Part shown: piece after piece, positions 29,526 to 42,438 of the stretch
How positions within the stretch are numbered: position 1 is the first letter of the stretch
Layout: each line of letters starts with the position of its first letter
Source of the DNA: Mactra quadrangularis
Taxonomy: Eukaryota > Mollusca > Bivalvia > Venerida > Mactridae
NCBI GenBank assembly: GCA_025267735.1
Contig: CM046295.1
Span: 6,657,270 to 6,721,269, forward strand
Length of the DNA stretch: 64,000 nt
Direction: 5' to 3'
Notes under the pieces: model-generated
What the model saw: the letters and a program-made list of their open reading frames with translations, nothing else
Database searches by the model: none
Told to the model about the DNA's origin: nothing
Position numbers and translations under genes: made by a program

Positions 29526-30314
29526 ACTTGGAACGGTTTAAAGCACTGACGAATACCTGAATCTGTGGTAATACTTCAGATGACCACTGCTGGTATTTAT
29601 ATCCGACGGGGATGGAGGCGCTGTAGTCGAGCTTCTGAAGGTCTGATTTAAAGCCCTCTACTGTAAAGACATGCACTGTTTGATCTGTATATTGCTTAAA
29701 TCTTTATTCTCTATGGAGAATACACGGCTAAACGACGATTTCAAGCATTTTTGGAAATGCTAATACTTGTCCTTCTTCTAGAATTGGGCAGTATCTTTAT
29801 GGATCAAACTTTGGCACGATTTCTCAAAATTTAGTTGACATTCTAACAATTTATTTACAATGGCCTAGCATACAAAATGTTATTTCTAAGTACATACATA
29901 CAAATGTTTATATTTCCCAGGAAATGTATTACTACTTAGAGCAGAGGATATAAAGTTGTAATCGTTGTATAATATTATTGAATAAAAATGGATTTTCAAT
30001 GACATGTCATTCTGTTTATCGGATAATTTCCGTAATCAATGGATATAAAGAGAAAATATGAAATTTATGGTGCACTCTGATGTCAGATGTCAAAACATTT
30101 TCATTTATGTCAGATTTTTTATGTACATCGTTAAATTGGTATCTTTGGTATTACTGGTTGATGTTTGAATATATTTATGATGCAATTCGGAATTATGTGC
30201 TTTGAATAACAACCCTTGAATTTTGCGTTGAACATTTATGTATATCATACTTTATGGTTATTTGGTCGATGTTCAGAAAATAATGAAATTATTTAAGTAT
30301 TTTTGTACTTGGAA

Positions 30315-30430
30315 TAGGAGCAGTGGTCCAGTGGTAGGAAGCTCATTTAGAGATTGAGAGGTTCCAGGTTCAAACCACACTAGGGGCACTGCTAATTTCC
30401 TTGAGCAAGAAATTTACCAGTCCAGACAAG
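30315..30430 (+). mobile_element. tRNA-derived SINE fragment, family B/C head
   Basis: GCAGTGGTCCAGTGGTAGG and GGTTCCAGGTTCAAACC at tRNA spacing, then CCTTGAGCAAGAAATTTACC as in the 9.9-kb SINE. Confidence 0.6.
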
Positions 30431-30645
30431 GTTATATATGAAAAATTTCAGCTTCTATCAATCCTTAGGTGTGGAATCCGCGGATATTTTTGGCAAAATT
30501 AATAACAGTTTAAACAGATTATCTGCTATGAAAAGGTGCAATAATTTCTTATCTGGAGTTGGAGATGCCCAAAAAATGAACTATTTCCTGCAGGGAGTCA
30601 AATCCCAGATAAGTACCATGAGTTGTGCATCTCAGTAAAGATGTA

Positions 30646-30946
30646 TTTGTTTGTTTGTTGGGTTTAACGCCGTAGCAACACATTGTATAGGTCATATAAC
30701 GGCGGTCAGTCAACCTACTCGCTCCTCCTGGAAAGGCTAAATCTCTGGATTTAGCTGTTAACCAACTTCTAAACGCATATTTTCGTCAGTGACTGACAAC
30801 TGCCCTACATAATTAAAAATCATTGGTAGGAGGGAGAATGGCCGTAGAAATAATTTTATGACCAAGCTCCACAAAAGTATGCCCTGCCCGGGAATCGAAC
30901 CCATGACCTCACAATCAGTAGACTTTACAGAGCTAGCCGGGCAGCT
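30646..30946 (-). mobile_element. tRNA-derived SINE, family A
   Basis: TTTGTTTGTTTGTTGGGTTTAACGCC tail, complete body, reverse B box GGGAATCGAACCCATGACC and a shortened head (part of the tRNA-like stem is missing near 30,925). Confidence 0.9.
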
Positions 30947-31106
30947 GTAGAGATGTATACATCGACTTATGTAATAGGATGGTTACAAAGATTGATGCTA
31001 TTAAATGATCCAGACAGTAAAAATCAGGGCCAGGGTTGATGACTTTGAATAATGCTTAATATCAGCATTATGGTATTTAGTTAGTTTTATAAAGCCTTTG
31101 TAAGCT

Positions 31107-31335
31107 GCGGCAGTGGCATAGTGGTTAACATGTCTGACTTCAAATCCGGAGATCTCGGGTTCGGGCCTGGTCGCGGCAGGTCATACCCTATACATGAGTT
31201 GTTGGCCTCGTGGTTGGGTAAGTTAGTTCTGGTGATAAAAAAAGTGTCCAGGAAACCTATAGTAGGAAGAGCTGGCCATCGTATGTATAACCTAAATATG
31301 TGTTAAATACGATGTTAAAAAAAAATAAAAGAAAT
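31107..31335 (+). mobile_element. tRNA-derived SINE, family D
   Basis: Head with TGGCATAGTGGTTAACATG and CGGGTTCGGGCC. The body is unlike family A and ends in ATACGATGTTAAAAAAAAATAAAAG, an A-rich tail. The short ORF across it is spurious. Confidence 0.7.
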
Positions 31336-31705
31336 AAAGCCATTGTTTGGCAGATTCTGCTACCAGGCCCCTATTTTTCAAAATTTTGAATAATATGATA
31401 CAATGTCTGTCGTGGGTCTGTGAATATTTTACTTAGTACATTTATTAACTGGTTCTATGTTATATGGTTGTTTTCCATGTTTCTTATTACAACATTTTGG
31501 TGGTTTTCGTCTCTCTGGGAATCATTGCTAACTTTGTGTTTATTCCATTGTCATATTTTTTAATTGTCTGGTTTTGCTGGTAATTTGCTGGGTCGGCACA
31601 AAAGTAGTCTACATTCTTCTTTACTTACATGTTGTTAGACTAGTTTTGCACTGACCCATCTTCACTGTATAAAACCTGTATGTATAAAGGAAGATGTTGA
31701 CCTAT

Positions 31706-32028
31706 CAGGGGTGGATCCAGAACTTTTTTCTAGAGGGGTCCAAACTTTTTCTAGGGGGGGGGGGGGTCCAAACTTTTTTTAGGGGGGTCCCAAACTTTTT
31801 CTGGGGGGTCCAAACTTTCAAACCACAACCACATTGTACACTGTTTGCAGAATAAAGCAACATATTAATAAAAACTAAATAACCATTAAATCTGTTTAGC
31901 ACCGAGAAAATTTGTTTCATGCTCCCTAAAATGACTTACAGTCAAGAAATACACTTATGGACAGGTACATTTTGGAAATTCCTGAAGGGTTCTAACCCCC
32001 CCCCCCCCACCCCCCCAGGATCCGCCTA
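31706..32028. mobile_element. hAT-like non-autonomous element, copy 2
   Basis: CAGGGGTGGATCCAG start, G-rich left, C-rich right ending CAGGATCCGCC. The middle is collinear with 7,974-8,274, in the same orientation. Confidence 0.7.
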
Positions 32029-32940
32029 TTTATATCTTTTTCCACTTCCAATAAAGGAGTATGTGAAAGCGAAACTCAGCAGTTTATTTCTTGAAAGTAC
32101 AATGTAGGTCCTGTGAAGATCAAAATTTTACTGGACCAAACCAAGTCTTATTGGATTGAAGACATTGTACATTATTTGATGAATTAATAAATTGTATGGA
32201 TGAGATCAAAATTTTGTCAGACAGTTTGTCCTGCAAATCAGCAGATCTATATGGAACTAATTTTTTACAGGATTTGTCCATCGGTCTGCCATGTTTGCTT
32301 GTGACGGAATAAAGTATATATTTTATTCATGATATAAAAGTTTCATTCATGGTTATAAAAATAATATTCAACAAAGGAAAATTTAAGTGTTTTCTAAATA
32401 ACAGGATTTTTTATGGCATGGTTTGAACTTAAGATATTTGTCTGGAAATAAAGGATACTTAATGCATCTATGTATCAAATAAATTTTGTAGTTTATTTTA
32501 AGATAAAAAAGTTTCATATATCATCGGAAAAACTCAAGGACGGAGAATTCAAGTGTTGTTTAAAAACAGATTTTGATGGCATATTGAGAACTGGATATTT
32601 CTTGGTTTTTGTTTTTGCGACAACAAAGACATTTTAGCTGATGGACTTATTGTGGAAGTTTATTTATGTGGAAATTACTTCATACATGACTCAAACCAAT
32701 GTGGGTGTTTTGATGTTACACAGTGTATAATAAAACCCACTCTGGTCTTTTGCTGCTATCTTTGATCTTTATTGAAATGATTGTTTCTTCAGAGTTATTT
32801 CTGTATTAGCTCCTAGGAGAAAAGTGTTGGTGAGTTGTATGTATTATTTAAAGGTATAATATAGTCAAGATAACAATACTTGTTGCTCACATTTTTTTCT
32901 GTTTTTCTGATTTTGAATAGTTATATTGCAGTTTGCTGTT
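32029..32940. other. intron-like, no gene seen
   Basis: AT-rich. Two loosely similar stretches around GATAAAA-GTTTCAT (32,333 and 32,505) suggest an old duplication. No exon recognised. Confidence 0.35.
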
Positions 32941-33117
32941 TTGTTTGTTTTTTGTTGGGTTGGACACCATAGTAACAAATTGTATAGGTCATATAACGGC
33001 TCAGTCAACCTACTCACTGTTCATGGAAAGGCTATTTCTCTGGATTTAGCTGTTAACCAACTACTTAGCTCATACTTTTAGTATGACTGATACCTGCCCT
33101 ACATAATTAAGAATCAT
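32941..33117 (-). mobile_element. SINE family A, head-truncated
   Basis: Tail and half of the body only. With the oppositely oriented copy at 33.4 kb it forms an inverted pair about 240 bp apart. Confidence 0.8.
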
Positions 33118-33164
33118 ATCGCAGTGTGCAGCTAATATATTCTCTAGCCATTCTCCCACTTACC

Positions 33165-33345
33165 ATTAAATAAATTTGGACAATAAACCTAATTTAGAAA
33201 TCAAATGCGTGGGCTTTTTCCTCACATTATTGCTGAAAAGCACAAAATTCTGATTCAATCCTTTTGTTCTTTGTATTCATATTGTCATTGTTAAAAGTTT
33301 GTTTGTAAAACCCAAATATTCTGGGTTTAATCTATTGTTTGTTTC
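33165..33345. repeat. interspersed repeat family X, copy 3
   Basis: TTATTGCTGAAAAGCACAAA, TTGTTCTTTGTATTCATATTG, AAAAGTTTGTTTGTAAAACC and TTCTGGGTTTAATC in family order, between two opposed SINEs. Confidence 0.65.
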
Positions 33346-33360
33346 TATTTTTGTTGCTAC

Positions 33361-33615
33361 ATTGTAACAAAGGCAAAATGAAAAAAAGGAAATCGTGAGG
33401 CTTGGTCATGAAATAATTTCTACAGCTATTCTCCCTCCTACAGATGATTTTTAATTATGTAGGGCAGATAAAAGTATGCGTTTAGTAGTTGGTTAACAGC
33501 TAAATCCAGAGATTTAGCCTTTCCAGGAGGGGTGAGTAGGTTGACTGACCGCTGTTATATGACCTATACAATGTGTTGCTATGGTGTTAAACCCAACAAA
33601 CAAACAAACAAAAAA
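33361..33615 (+). mobile_element. SINE family A, headless, plus orientation
   Basis: Begins in the body (CTTGGTCATGAAATAATTTC) and ends GTTGCTATGGTGTTAAACCC then (AAAC)n, giving a clean 3' end for the family. Confidence 0.88.
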
Positions 33616-36600
33616 GGAAAAAAGCAGGAACAATCTTGTTAAGTCAGAAAATACTAGTTACTATGGTAACCTCTTGGGACCATTTTTGTTGACAATATAA
33701 AGCCATTTTATCATACATTGATCTTTGACTTTGTCTCCGGGTAATTTATTATTGATAAGTAATAAAAGAAATATGTCATCTAAGTACAATGGTGTCATTT
33801 CAGGTTTTTGTTGGTATGCTTTTTTAGATGAAGTGGGGGTGGGGAATGAAAATTCACATCTGTCAATTCTTCATTCTCTGTTTAGGAAGCCCGCTGTGAT
33901 TACATATAACATTTGTATATTCATAAAATGAAGATAAATGAATCAACAATTTTTTTCTGATTATTTTGCCTCATGATATCTTTTAATTGTGAAGTCAAAT
34001 TGATACCTTATGCATTATATTTTGTCATCTAATCTTAATGAATCTTGATAGTAAGTCATTGACCATGCTTGAACTGGAAGTGATCAGTTAATACAGATTA
34101 TCTAGTGATCAATCTAGAGTATGCCATTGCTTCAATGACCCCTTATAATTGCAAATGGTACAAACTTTTGCCTATTGGGCCAGTCAGGCACTTTCACCAA
34201 ACTAATGTTATTATCACACAGTAAGCAACTTTTTTTATATTCTTGGTTAGGATCATCCCTCAACATTTTTACTTTTTGGGTTTTTTACTTATGGCCCGTA
34301 ATTTTCACCTTTGGGCCCCTTATTTTTACGTCCATGGGTCCTAACATGGCCCCTGTCCGACCATTCTAGATTGAACCCTAGATAATCATACCACCAAGAT
34401 ACAGAGTGCAATCCTCTTAATTGACATCGTATATTGATTAACTTCATTAATTATTCACAATTATTGCTGTAGTCCCTTTTAATCAGGAATTCTATTAATT
34501 CTGTAAATTATCCCTAATTTACTATATTCATTTGATTTTTCAAATTTAATCACAATGTCAGCGTTTTTTGCCTCCATCATAAATCTAATTATCGTGAATT
34601 ACATTTTCCTGTCGTCTCCCGATGTCCCTCGTCGTCGTAAGGTGTTTAATCCACTGTTGAATAAATAATAAACCCCCGTAAGCTATAAACTTGAAAATCG
34701 AGGACTTCTGTTAATTATCAGGCATCTGTCAACGTTGCCAGACCAATGTTTGGAAATAATTTAACAGTATGGTGTAGGCTTTTTGGCTAATGACTGTTTT
34801 CGGATCATTCTACATGATAACAAAGTTTTGGTTACTCGAGAAATTTTTAAAAATAACGGAACATGGTTTACATGAAGAAATTTTGTATTGGATGATCGAA
34901 CGATTGTTTGTTATTGGATAATATTGGCAATATATTAATGGGCGTAATAAGGATCGCCCTATATTGTTGTATCTTCGTAACTAGTGTTTTTTATGGGACA
35001 GATATTTACATGAGATCGCTAAAGTGATAGAGACGAAATGTATCGTTGAATTATTACGATCACTTTCGTTTTATTGGAAAAATTGACTTATGTGTTTGTA
35101 TGTATACATTTCTCATGACTTTTGGCGGTATACATGATATAGGAGATTTTGACTGTATGGTAGAGGGATTTATATATGTACATACATGTGATGTAAGAGA
35201 TTTGACGGTATGGAAGAGGTTTTAATGAACTTGATGGTATTTGTAGATGTATAGTGTAGGTTATTGATGAACTTTTTTTCTGGACAGTATGGGAAAGGTT
35301 TTTTTAAGAAACTGGACAAACTGTTGTTTGTGAACTGTATAGTACAGGTTTTTATTGAATTATTAAACCATATTTCAATGGAATGGTGCTGATTTTATTG
35401 AACTGAGTATTTTGAAGGACAGAATGGTGTGTGTTTTTGTATGAACTTGTTAGAATATCTGGATGGTATGGTAGAGACTTTTAGACAAACTTGATAGCGT
35501 AAAGGAAATTACGTGTCATGTCGAGCCCCATTGATCTACAAGATTAAAGATATAAGCAAACTCCTAAATGAAGAGTTCCATGAAACATATATTGACGTTT
35601 TGTGTACTTGAACTAAATATCGGCTACGCTTTTGATTATCAGAGGATTTTCCAGGGATATTTTGATGAATGTAAAAATAGACTGGTTTTTATTGAAGATT
35701 TGTTTGATTAAGTTGTTGATAGAAATTATTTTGAGAACCAGTCAAAAACGTTTTCTCCTCTTTGGTTTTGGTGTGCTGTTTTTCAATGATAAATGATGCA
35801 AGGTTAATTAAATTGATTAATACAGAAAAACGTACATGTTTTGTGGGACGTACTGCAATGTATGGTGTTCACTATACATGAGGGCTGACTAAAGTATTGA
35901 ATGTTTGGTTTGTGAATAAGGGTATATATATATGGTTATTTGTTATATTGTGGCTGATACAAGTGAACGGGAGTTGACTTTTGTTTTGAAGGTTAGAGAG
36001 TGAAAGCCTGCTGGCTAATATTACAACATTAAAACTGAAAAAAGTTTTGTTAATAAAGCATGCAGTTTAAAAGAGGGCTGACTATAGATTTATGTGATTT
36101 AATATGTTTTGCTGACTTTACAATCAATTTTATCAAAGAGATATATGAAAAACTATTGAGGGATGTTCCAAATGTTTTGTTGATTTTTGTGTAAAGGGAC
36201 GTTACAAAACAGTTCAGACTTGTCAACCAGTTTTTATAGTAACCACCGAAGAATGAATTTTTAACAACCCTTGCTGAACAAAATAGGTTTTATAGACTTT
36301 TTTACTTAATTCTATGAAGACTATTTTTGACAACAAAAAATATTTATTGAAAATAATAAAAGCATACAGAAATAGACTCATGGACCATTTGTAGACTAAT
36401 TATAGTACAAAGATAATCTTGTATCAAATCAACTGGGATTTCTGTTGCAGTTACAAATAGAAACTAATTTTGTTGTTGGTTACTCATTTACATTTTTGGT
36501 GTTACTATTTTTGTCTTCTGAATGAACTGTTTATTTGTGGCAACATCATCACAGAAAAAGGCAAAAATGACTCAAGCTTTATTGCTTCTTTAATATGTAA

Positions 36601-36653
36601 TAAGTATAACAAACTCATGAGGAAATAATATTTCTGTGAATAACTTTTAAAGA
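33616..36653. other. intron-like, no gene seen
   Basis: AT-rich. A patch at 34,430-34,770 is dense in TAATTA-type homeodomain cores. The 35.1-35.5-kb stretch has loosely repeated GGTATGG / TTGATG words. No exon recognised. Confidence 0.35.
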
Positions 36654-37030
36654 TGCTGTGTTAATATAAGAACTTTTGAAGACATAGTGTTACTATAAAA
36701 AACTTTCAAAGACATATCGTGATACAATAAAAACACTAGAAATAGTGTTACTATGAATAACTTGTGAAGAAATGCTGTTACTATAAATAACTTGTGAAGA
36801 AATGCTGTTACTATAAATAACTTGTGAAGAAATAGTGTTACTATAAATAACTTGTGAAGAAATGCTGTTACTATAAATAACTTCTGAAGAAACTGTGTTA
36901 CTATAAATAACTTCTGAAGAAACTGTGTTACTATTAATAACTTGTGAAGAAATGCTGTTACTATAAACAACTTGTTAAGAAATGCTGTTACTATAAATAA
37001 CTTGTGAAGAAATGCTGTTACTAAATAATA
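36654..37030. repeat. 30-bp minisatellite
   Basis: About twelve copies of ACTATAAATAACTTGTGAAG-AAATGCTGTT with AATAGTGTT, AACTGTGTT and CTTCTGAAG variants. The period is a multiple of three, so minus-strand frames stay open without being genes. Confidence 0.93.
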
Positions 37031-37204
37031 ACAAAAAGTTGTTTTTCTTAAAGCTACAAATTGGGAATCGCATAAAAGAAATGGTTGATCCTGAGGACTT
37101 ATTTGTTGATACTATAAATAACTTCTAAAGAAATGATATTCTAAAGGGAACATGTCTGGAATTACATGTCGATATGAAGTGTACATTTACATGTGTCTCA
37201 GGAA

Positions 37205-37345
37205 CTAAATACAGCCTTGGAACTCTAATGTTACTAAATATAGCTTTGGAACTCAAATGTTACTAAATACAGCTTTGGAACTCAAATGTTACTAAATATA
37301 GCTTTGGAAACTCAAATGTTACTAAATATAGCTTTGGAACTACAC
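37205..37345. repeat. 29-bp minisatellite
   Basis: Five copies of GGAACTCAAATGTTACTAAA-TATAGCTTT. Confidence 0.9.
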
Positions 37346-39439
37346 CTTATATGATATTGTTCTACTCTGGATTCCAAACACGTCAAAAATTTCTCCAGAA
37401 ATTGTGCCAATGAGTGGTGCCAACTGTTATAAATGAGCAAACTATTGCTATGGATACACAGAACTATAAAATCATGATGAAAGATATGTTTTTAGGAAAT
37501 GGTCAATTCTGGACTGTATGAAGATATTATATATATTATGTATTTTGTGTTCGATCCATTGTGTTGAATATAGTCAAAGAGCATAGAGAGATATTTAGAG
37601 TTTTAGTAGTTTTTTATTGATACTATATTCTCAAGATATTTGTTGACTTTCATTCTGGTGTTTTTTGTATGAAGTACTTGTTAAAACTGTTGATGATTTT
37701 TGTGACTTGATGGCAATGTAGTTTTTGTTAACTGTTAAACTGTTGAATTTCATCTACTTTGAAGGATTAGTGAAATATTTGGTTTAACTGACTGCATTGG
37801 ATTGTTATAGAACTGTATTAACTCACTTTTGAATACTACAGGTTACATAATTTTTAGAATCAATCTTTGCTCTCAGATTTTGCTTTGGGACATTACAATG
37901 AGTGACTTTAGCATCATATGTGAACTATGGGTTATTTAAATATGCTATATGGAACTAGTGCCAATTCTTGAAGGTCAGGCTATGTTTTACACGTCAGGGA
38001 GGAACTACTTTGTGTAAGAAAAAATAGATTTACCTGTATTCAGTTAATAAAGGGAACTATTTTATTATAACTGAGAAATTTTGATTTTTTTAAACAGCTG
38101 ATTAATAGTTAAGGTTGTGACTTATAGTTGAGTGATTAATATTTTCCCAAATGGAACTGATAGGAAATTTAATGTCTAAACATGTATTTCAGTACCAAAC
38201 TATGTACCTGTGGGTGTTTTTTGATGACTTGAACAAGAATATCTTTCGTAATATGATGAAAATGATTATTGTTAATTAGGAGTTGAGTAGTCCCCTGATC
38301 TCACGGATTTTATGACAATATGTAATAGACTATATATATTATGTCAATTTGATAGTTTTGCTGTCAACATAGGAATTGTTTCAGTTACACTAGCTTCATA
38401 TGTTATAACAATTAACAACAGTATAACTTTTTAGTATGGTCATAATTTGGAAAGGTTAATGTGAAACTTTGAACACAATCAAGGGTATCCACATCAGTGC
38501 TTTTGTATTTGTAGTAACACTATTAATAGCATCATCAAGTTGGAGGGATTTTGTGAAACCATTAAGGGTATCGTCATCAGAGTTGTTGTTCTTGTAGTAT
38601 GGTATTCACTGTTGTTATTTTGTAGCAACAATTATATTAATAGCAGTGTCAATTACCCAACGTCTGCTGTGGAACATCAACTGTATTACTAAAGATATTG
38701 TTGTTTTTTGTGGCAGTATTAATAACAGCATCAAGACTATCGCTATCAGTTGTCATTGTTTTTGTCATAGCAACAGAAATACTAATAAGGTTATCAGATC
38801 AATGATTTACTATAAAACTTAAAGCCACAACAATAATATTTGTGTTATGATATATCTACATTGACTTGAATTTCTTCATCAATTGTACAACTGAAACATG
38901 TACTAAGTAGTTCATTAATTAGACAAATTATTGAAACAATACAAAAGCACCAAGGATATTGTCAACACTACTGTTGTTTTTTGTAGCAACAACAATTATA
39001 CTAAGTTATTTCTCTTGTTATCAGGGGAAGAGACTCCTGTGACTTAAATTGCTTTATCAATTAGAAGATTATTGTAGAAGTACTACAAAACCAAGGATTA
39101 TTATCAACAATACTGTTGCTTTTTTGTAGCTACAACAATAATACATATAATTTTACTCTTGTTATTAGAGGAAGGAATGGTATTCAAGTCAGCCGTATCA
39201 AACACATCATTATCAATTTGTAAACCAATTAATTTTCTGTGAAATAGATCTACTGTCTAAAATGATACTGATGTTGTTAAATGATACTAATGTGTTCTTA
39301 ATTTCCTTGGAAAATGATCATTTTGTGGATTCTATGTACTGATGTATGGATTTGCATCAAATTGTTAATGATACATTTATCTTGACTGTACTTTTGCCTT
39401 TTGGTAGAGAATTGTGTTGATATTAATTGGATGGTATTG
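37346..39439. other. intron-like, no gene seen
   Basis: AT-rich. AGCAACA and TTTTTGTAGC words recur loosely at 38.5-39.15 kb. No exon recognised. Confidence 0.35.
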
Positions 39440-42420
39440 GAAAATTAGTGCATTGACTTTAGTGCTGAACTTTCACGACTTTAGTGCTTTGAGGTTAGTG
39501 CTGGACTGTCAGTGCTTTGATTTGAGTACTGGACTTTCAGAGCTTGTGCCTTAATTTGAGAATCGGACTGAAAGGACATTGGTGCTTTGGCTTTAGTACT
39601 GGAATATCAGACTTTAGTGCTTTGATTTAGTACTGGACTTTCAAAGTAAGCGTTTTGGTTTAAGCACAGAAACAGCCAAAGGTTGTGATTAAATTAATTT
39701 TGAAAATTCAAGAGAAGTTTACGAAAATTTGCTTTAATGGTCGTGCTAGAATGTTAGCTAGGAAAATTCCTGAAACTGTTTACATAGAAACATGGAAACT
39801 TCCAATAGACCGATTGTCTAAATATCTGCAAAAAAGTGAGTTTTCTTTAATAGGACGCATGGAGACTTTATGAATTGCCAAATTATTGAAGAAAGCAGGA
39901 AGAACGAAAGAAAAACAATGCTCTGTTCGGAAGCCAAAGTTTTGTCTTGTTGAATTAATGATAAAAGTTTTGGTTTTTTGTTTGTAGACAGATAGTGTGC
40001 ATGATTGAAAATCGACTGTTAAGTATACAAAAGAGCCAAAGGGTTTTGTGAAATATAGTTACTGGTGTTTGCTTGCATGGAAGCATGCATACCATGCCTG
40101 TGTTTGTATGTTTGAATGTTTTATGTACTTTATGGAAGTATATAAGATAAGAAGTTTCCAAGCATTTGCATATACTGTCGTTGGATTGGGAATTCATAAG
40201 CTTGTTTGGTGACAAATGTGTACTTAGCCTTATGATAAGACAGTATTATAGAAAAGGAAATTTCAATCATTGGCTTATCACCATCATTGGATTATAACAA
40301 AACATTGTTTATATGCTTTATGTGATCTAATGTGTAAGCTTGCATGTAAACTTGCCTGCATTGAAACATGCATACTTAGCAAATACATATATTCATAAGT
40401 TTTTGGAGTATTAAAGAACTGATATTGCTATTATTTGACAATAACTTCATTGGATTGAGAATACAGTGCAAGTATGGTTTTGGTGGTTATGGTTATATGT
40501 AGAGATTTGGCTATTGTATGATGAAAACAAGGGCTGCAAACTTTTACTTAAAAGTTGGAAGAGTAACAGTTCAACACTTGCGATTTATCATTATTCACTG
40601 ACATTAAGTGTTAAGTATTTTGCATGATGGAAAATACTTCAAAAGTGATATTTGTATGTTTTCCTTAATTGAATTGTAAATGTAGACTTAATTGCTATTT
40701 CAATAGATAATTAATGTGATGTGAACACACTTTTACAGAAGTTTGATAAAATTCTCTGTGAATTAATTTGTGTGGAGATTTGGGCTCCAGGACTTGGAAT
40801 GTGTTGACGTAGATTTGATTATACTTAACTATAAAATGTGTGATGAACATTTCTCTTGAATTATTTGTTATGGAAATTATTGCTCAAGTTCTTTGAATGC
40901 CTTGATGCAGATTGACAGAATCAACAATTGCAAAAAAGTGTGGCACCTGGACTTGAATGGTTTGACAAAAATCAGCATTTGTTGAAAATCATTAATTTGA
41001 AATCTGGTCTGAAAGAGTATTTTATATTTGCGGTGGAATGTTGAAATACAATGGTGGAACACTGTGACAATTGTATGTGTATGTTCCAATGAAAATCAAC
41101 ATGTCTTGATTATTATAATTATGTGAATGGTATCTTTTGAATAGCATTTTATATTTGCGATGAACAGCTTAAAAACAATGTAAAACATATATGGCAGAAT
41201 TGAATATATGTGAAACTACTGCCTGACAAAAGACAGACCTGTTATCATATATGATTAGTTAGAATAAATAAGCAATAAAATCCTGAATTTATGGACTTAT
41301 GTAATAATGATAAAAATTGGAAATTGAGTGTATTGGCTTGGAATAGGTGATAAATTTCATTTATTTATTTGTTAACTTGTTTGTATGTTGGATAACATAA
41401 AGCTATTTACTGATTAGACTAAAGCTGTTGATGTACCGTAAAGGACTGAAGGATTTCTGGAAGCTTGAATATAGAATATTGACTCTTTATTGTCATGTAG
41501 CGTATCAATTTTCATGTGTTATTAATTATAAAACATGATATTTGTTTGGATAGGGAAGACTGTCTGACAATTTGGCAGACAAATTTGATTGAAGAGTGAA
41601 TTTTTTTGTCTGTGAAGAAGGTTGATTTACATTACTGGATTTAAAAGTAGAATTGGTTTTATGAAAATTAGTGCTTTCTAGGATCGCATAAACTTATTGT
41701 ATTGAAAATTTAACTGGATTTTTAATGGAATTAGTGCTTTTAAATAAGTGCTGATATTTATAACTTGGTATTGACTTGTGCACTGGATTTTAATGGATAG
41801 AATAAGTACTGTATTAATGTGCAGAAATGCACTGGATTTTAATGGATGGAATTAGTACTGTATTGATGTGCTGAAATTAAATGACTTTAAATTGAAATTA
41901 GTGCTGGAATTTAATCAAATTAGTGCTTGACTTTTATAACATATGTATAAAAATTAGTACTGAACTATAATGAGTATGATTTAAGTGCATGAATGGCATG
42001 AAAATTATGTATTAAATGTTAAACATAAGTACTAGATTAAAAATTTTATATTGAACATTATTTTGTCATATCATTCTGAGGTATCATTACTGACCATTCA
42101 GACACAACCTGTTCACTAAAATCATTGTTGAGTCCTAATGTATCACTTTTTATAACTTGTTTTACAATTTGTGCTTGACTTTCATTGCATTTGAATTTAA
42201 TAACATTTGAAATTAGTGCTTGAATTTCATAACATTTGAAATTAGTGCTTAAATTTCTTAACATTCAAATAAGTGTTTGAATTACATAATATTTGAATTT
42301 CATAACATGTGAAATTCATAACATTTGAAATTAGTGCTTGAATTAAATAACATTTTCAATTAGTGCTTGAATGCATAACATTAAAAATTAGCGCTGGAAA
42401 GAATCAATTACTTGTCAATT
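39440..42420. repeat. degenerate TTAGTGCTT repeat field upstream of the giant exon
   Basis: TTAGTGCTTTGA / TAGTACTGGA(C/T)TTT words recur at 39,440-39,660. TTAGTGCTTGAATTTCATAAC and ACATTTGAAATTAGTGC recur at 41,640-42,410, with irregular 25-45-bp spacing. Similar words are sparse in between. All frames contain stops. Confidence 0.6.
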
Positions 42421-42438
42421 AGTACTTGAATTATCAAT

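Noticed and set aside
36647..36970. Minus-strand KLFIVTAFLH-type frame
   Set aside because: Product of the 30-bp minisatellite.
39685..39873. 62-codon plus frame (KICFNGRARMLARKIPE...)
   Set aside because: Plausible codon use, but no splice sites, start context or known relatives. It lies in the degenerate repeat field.
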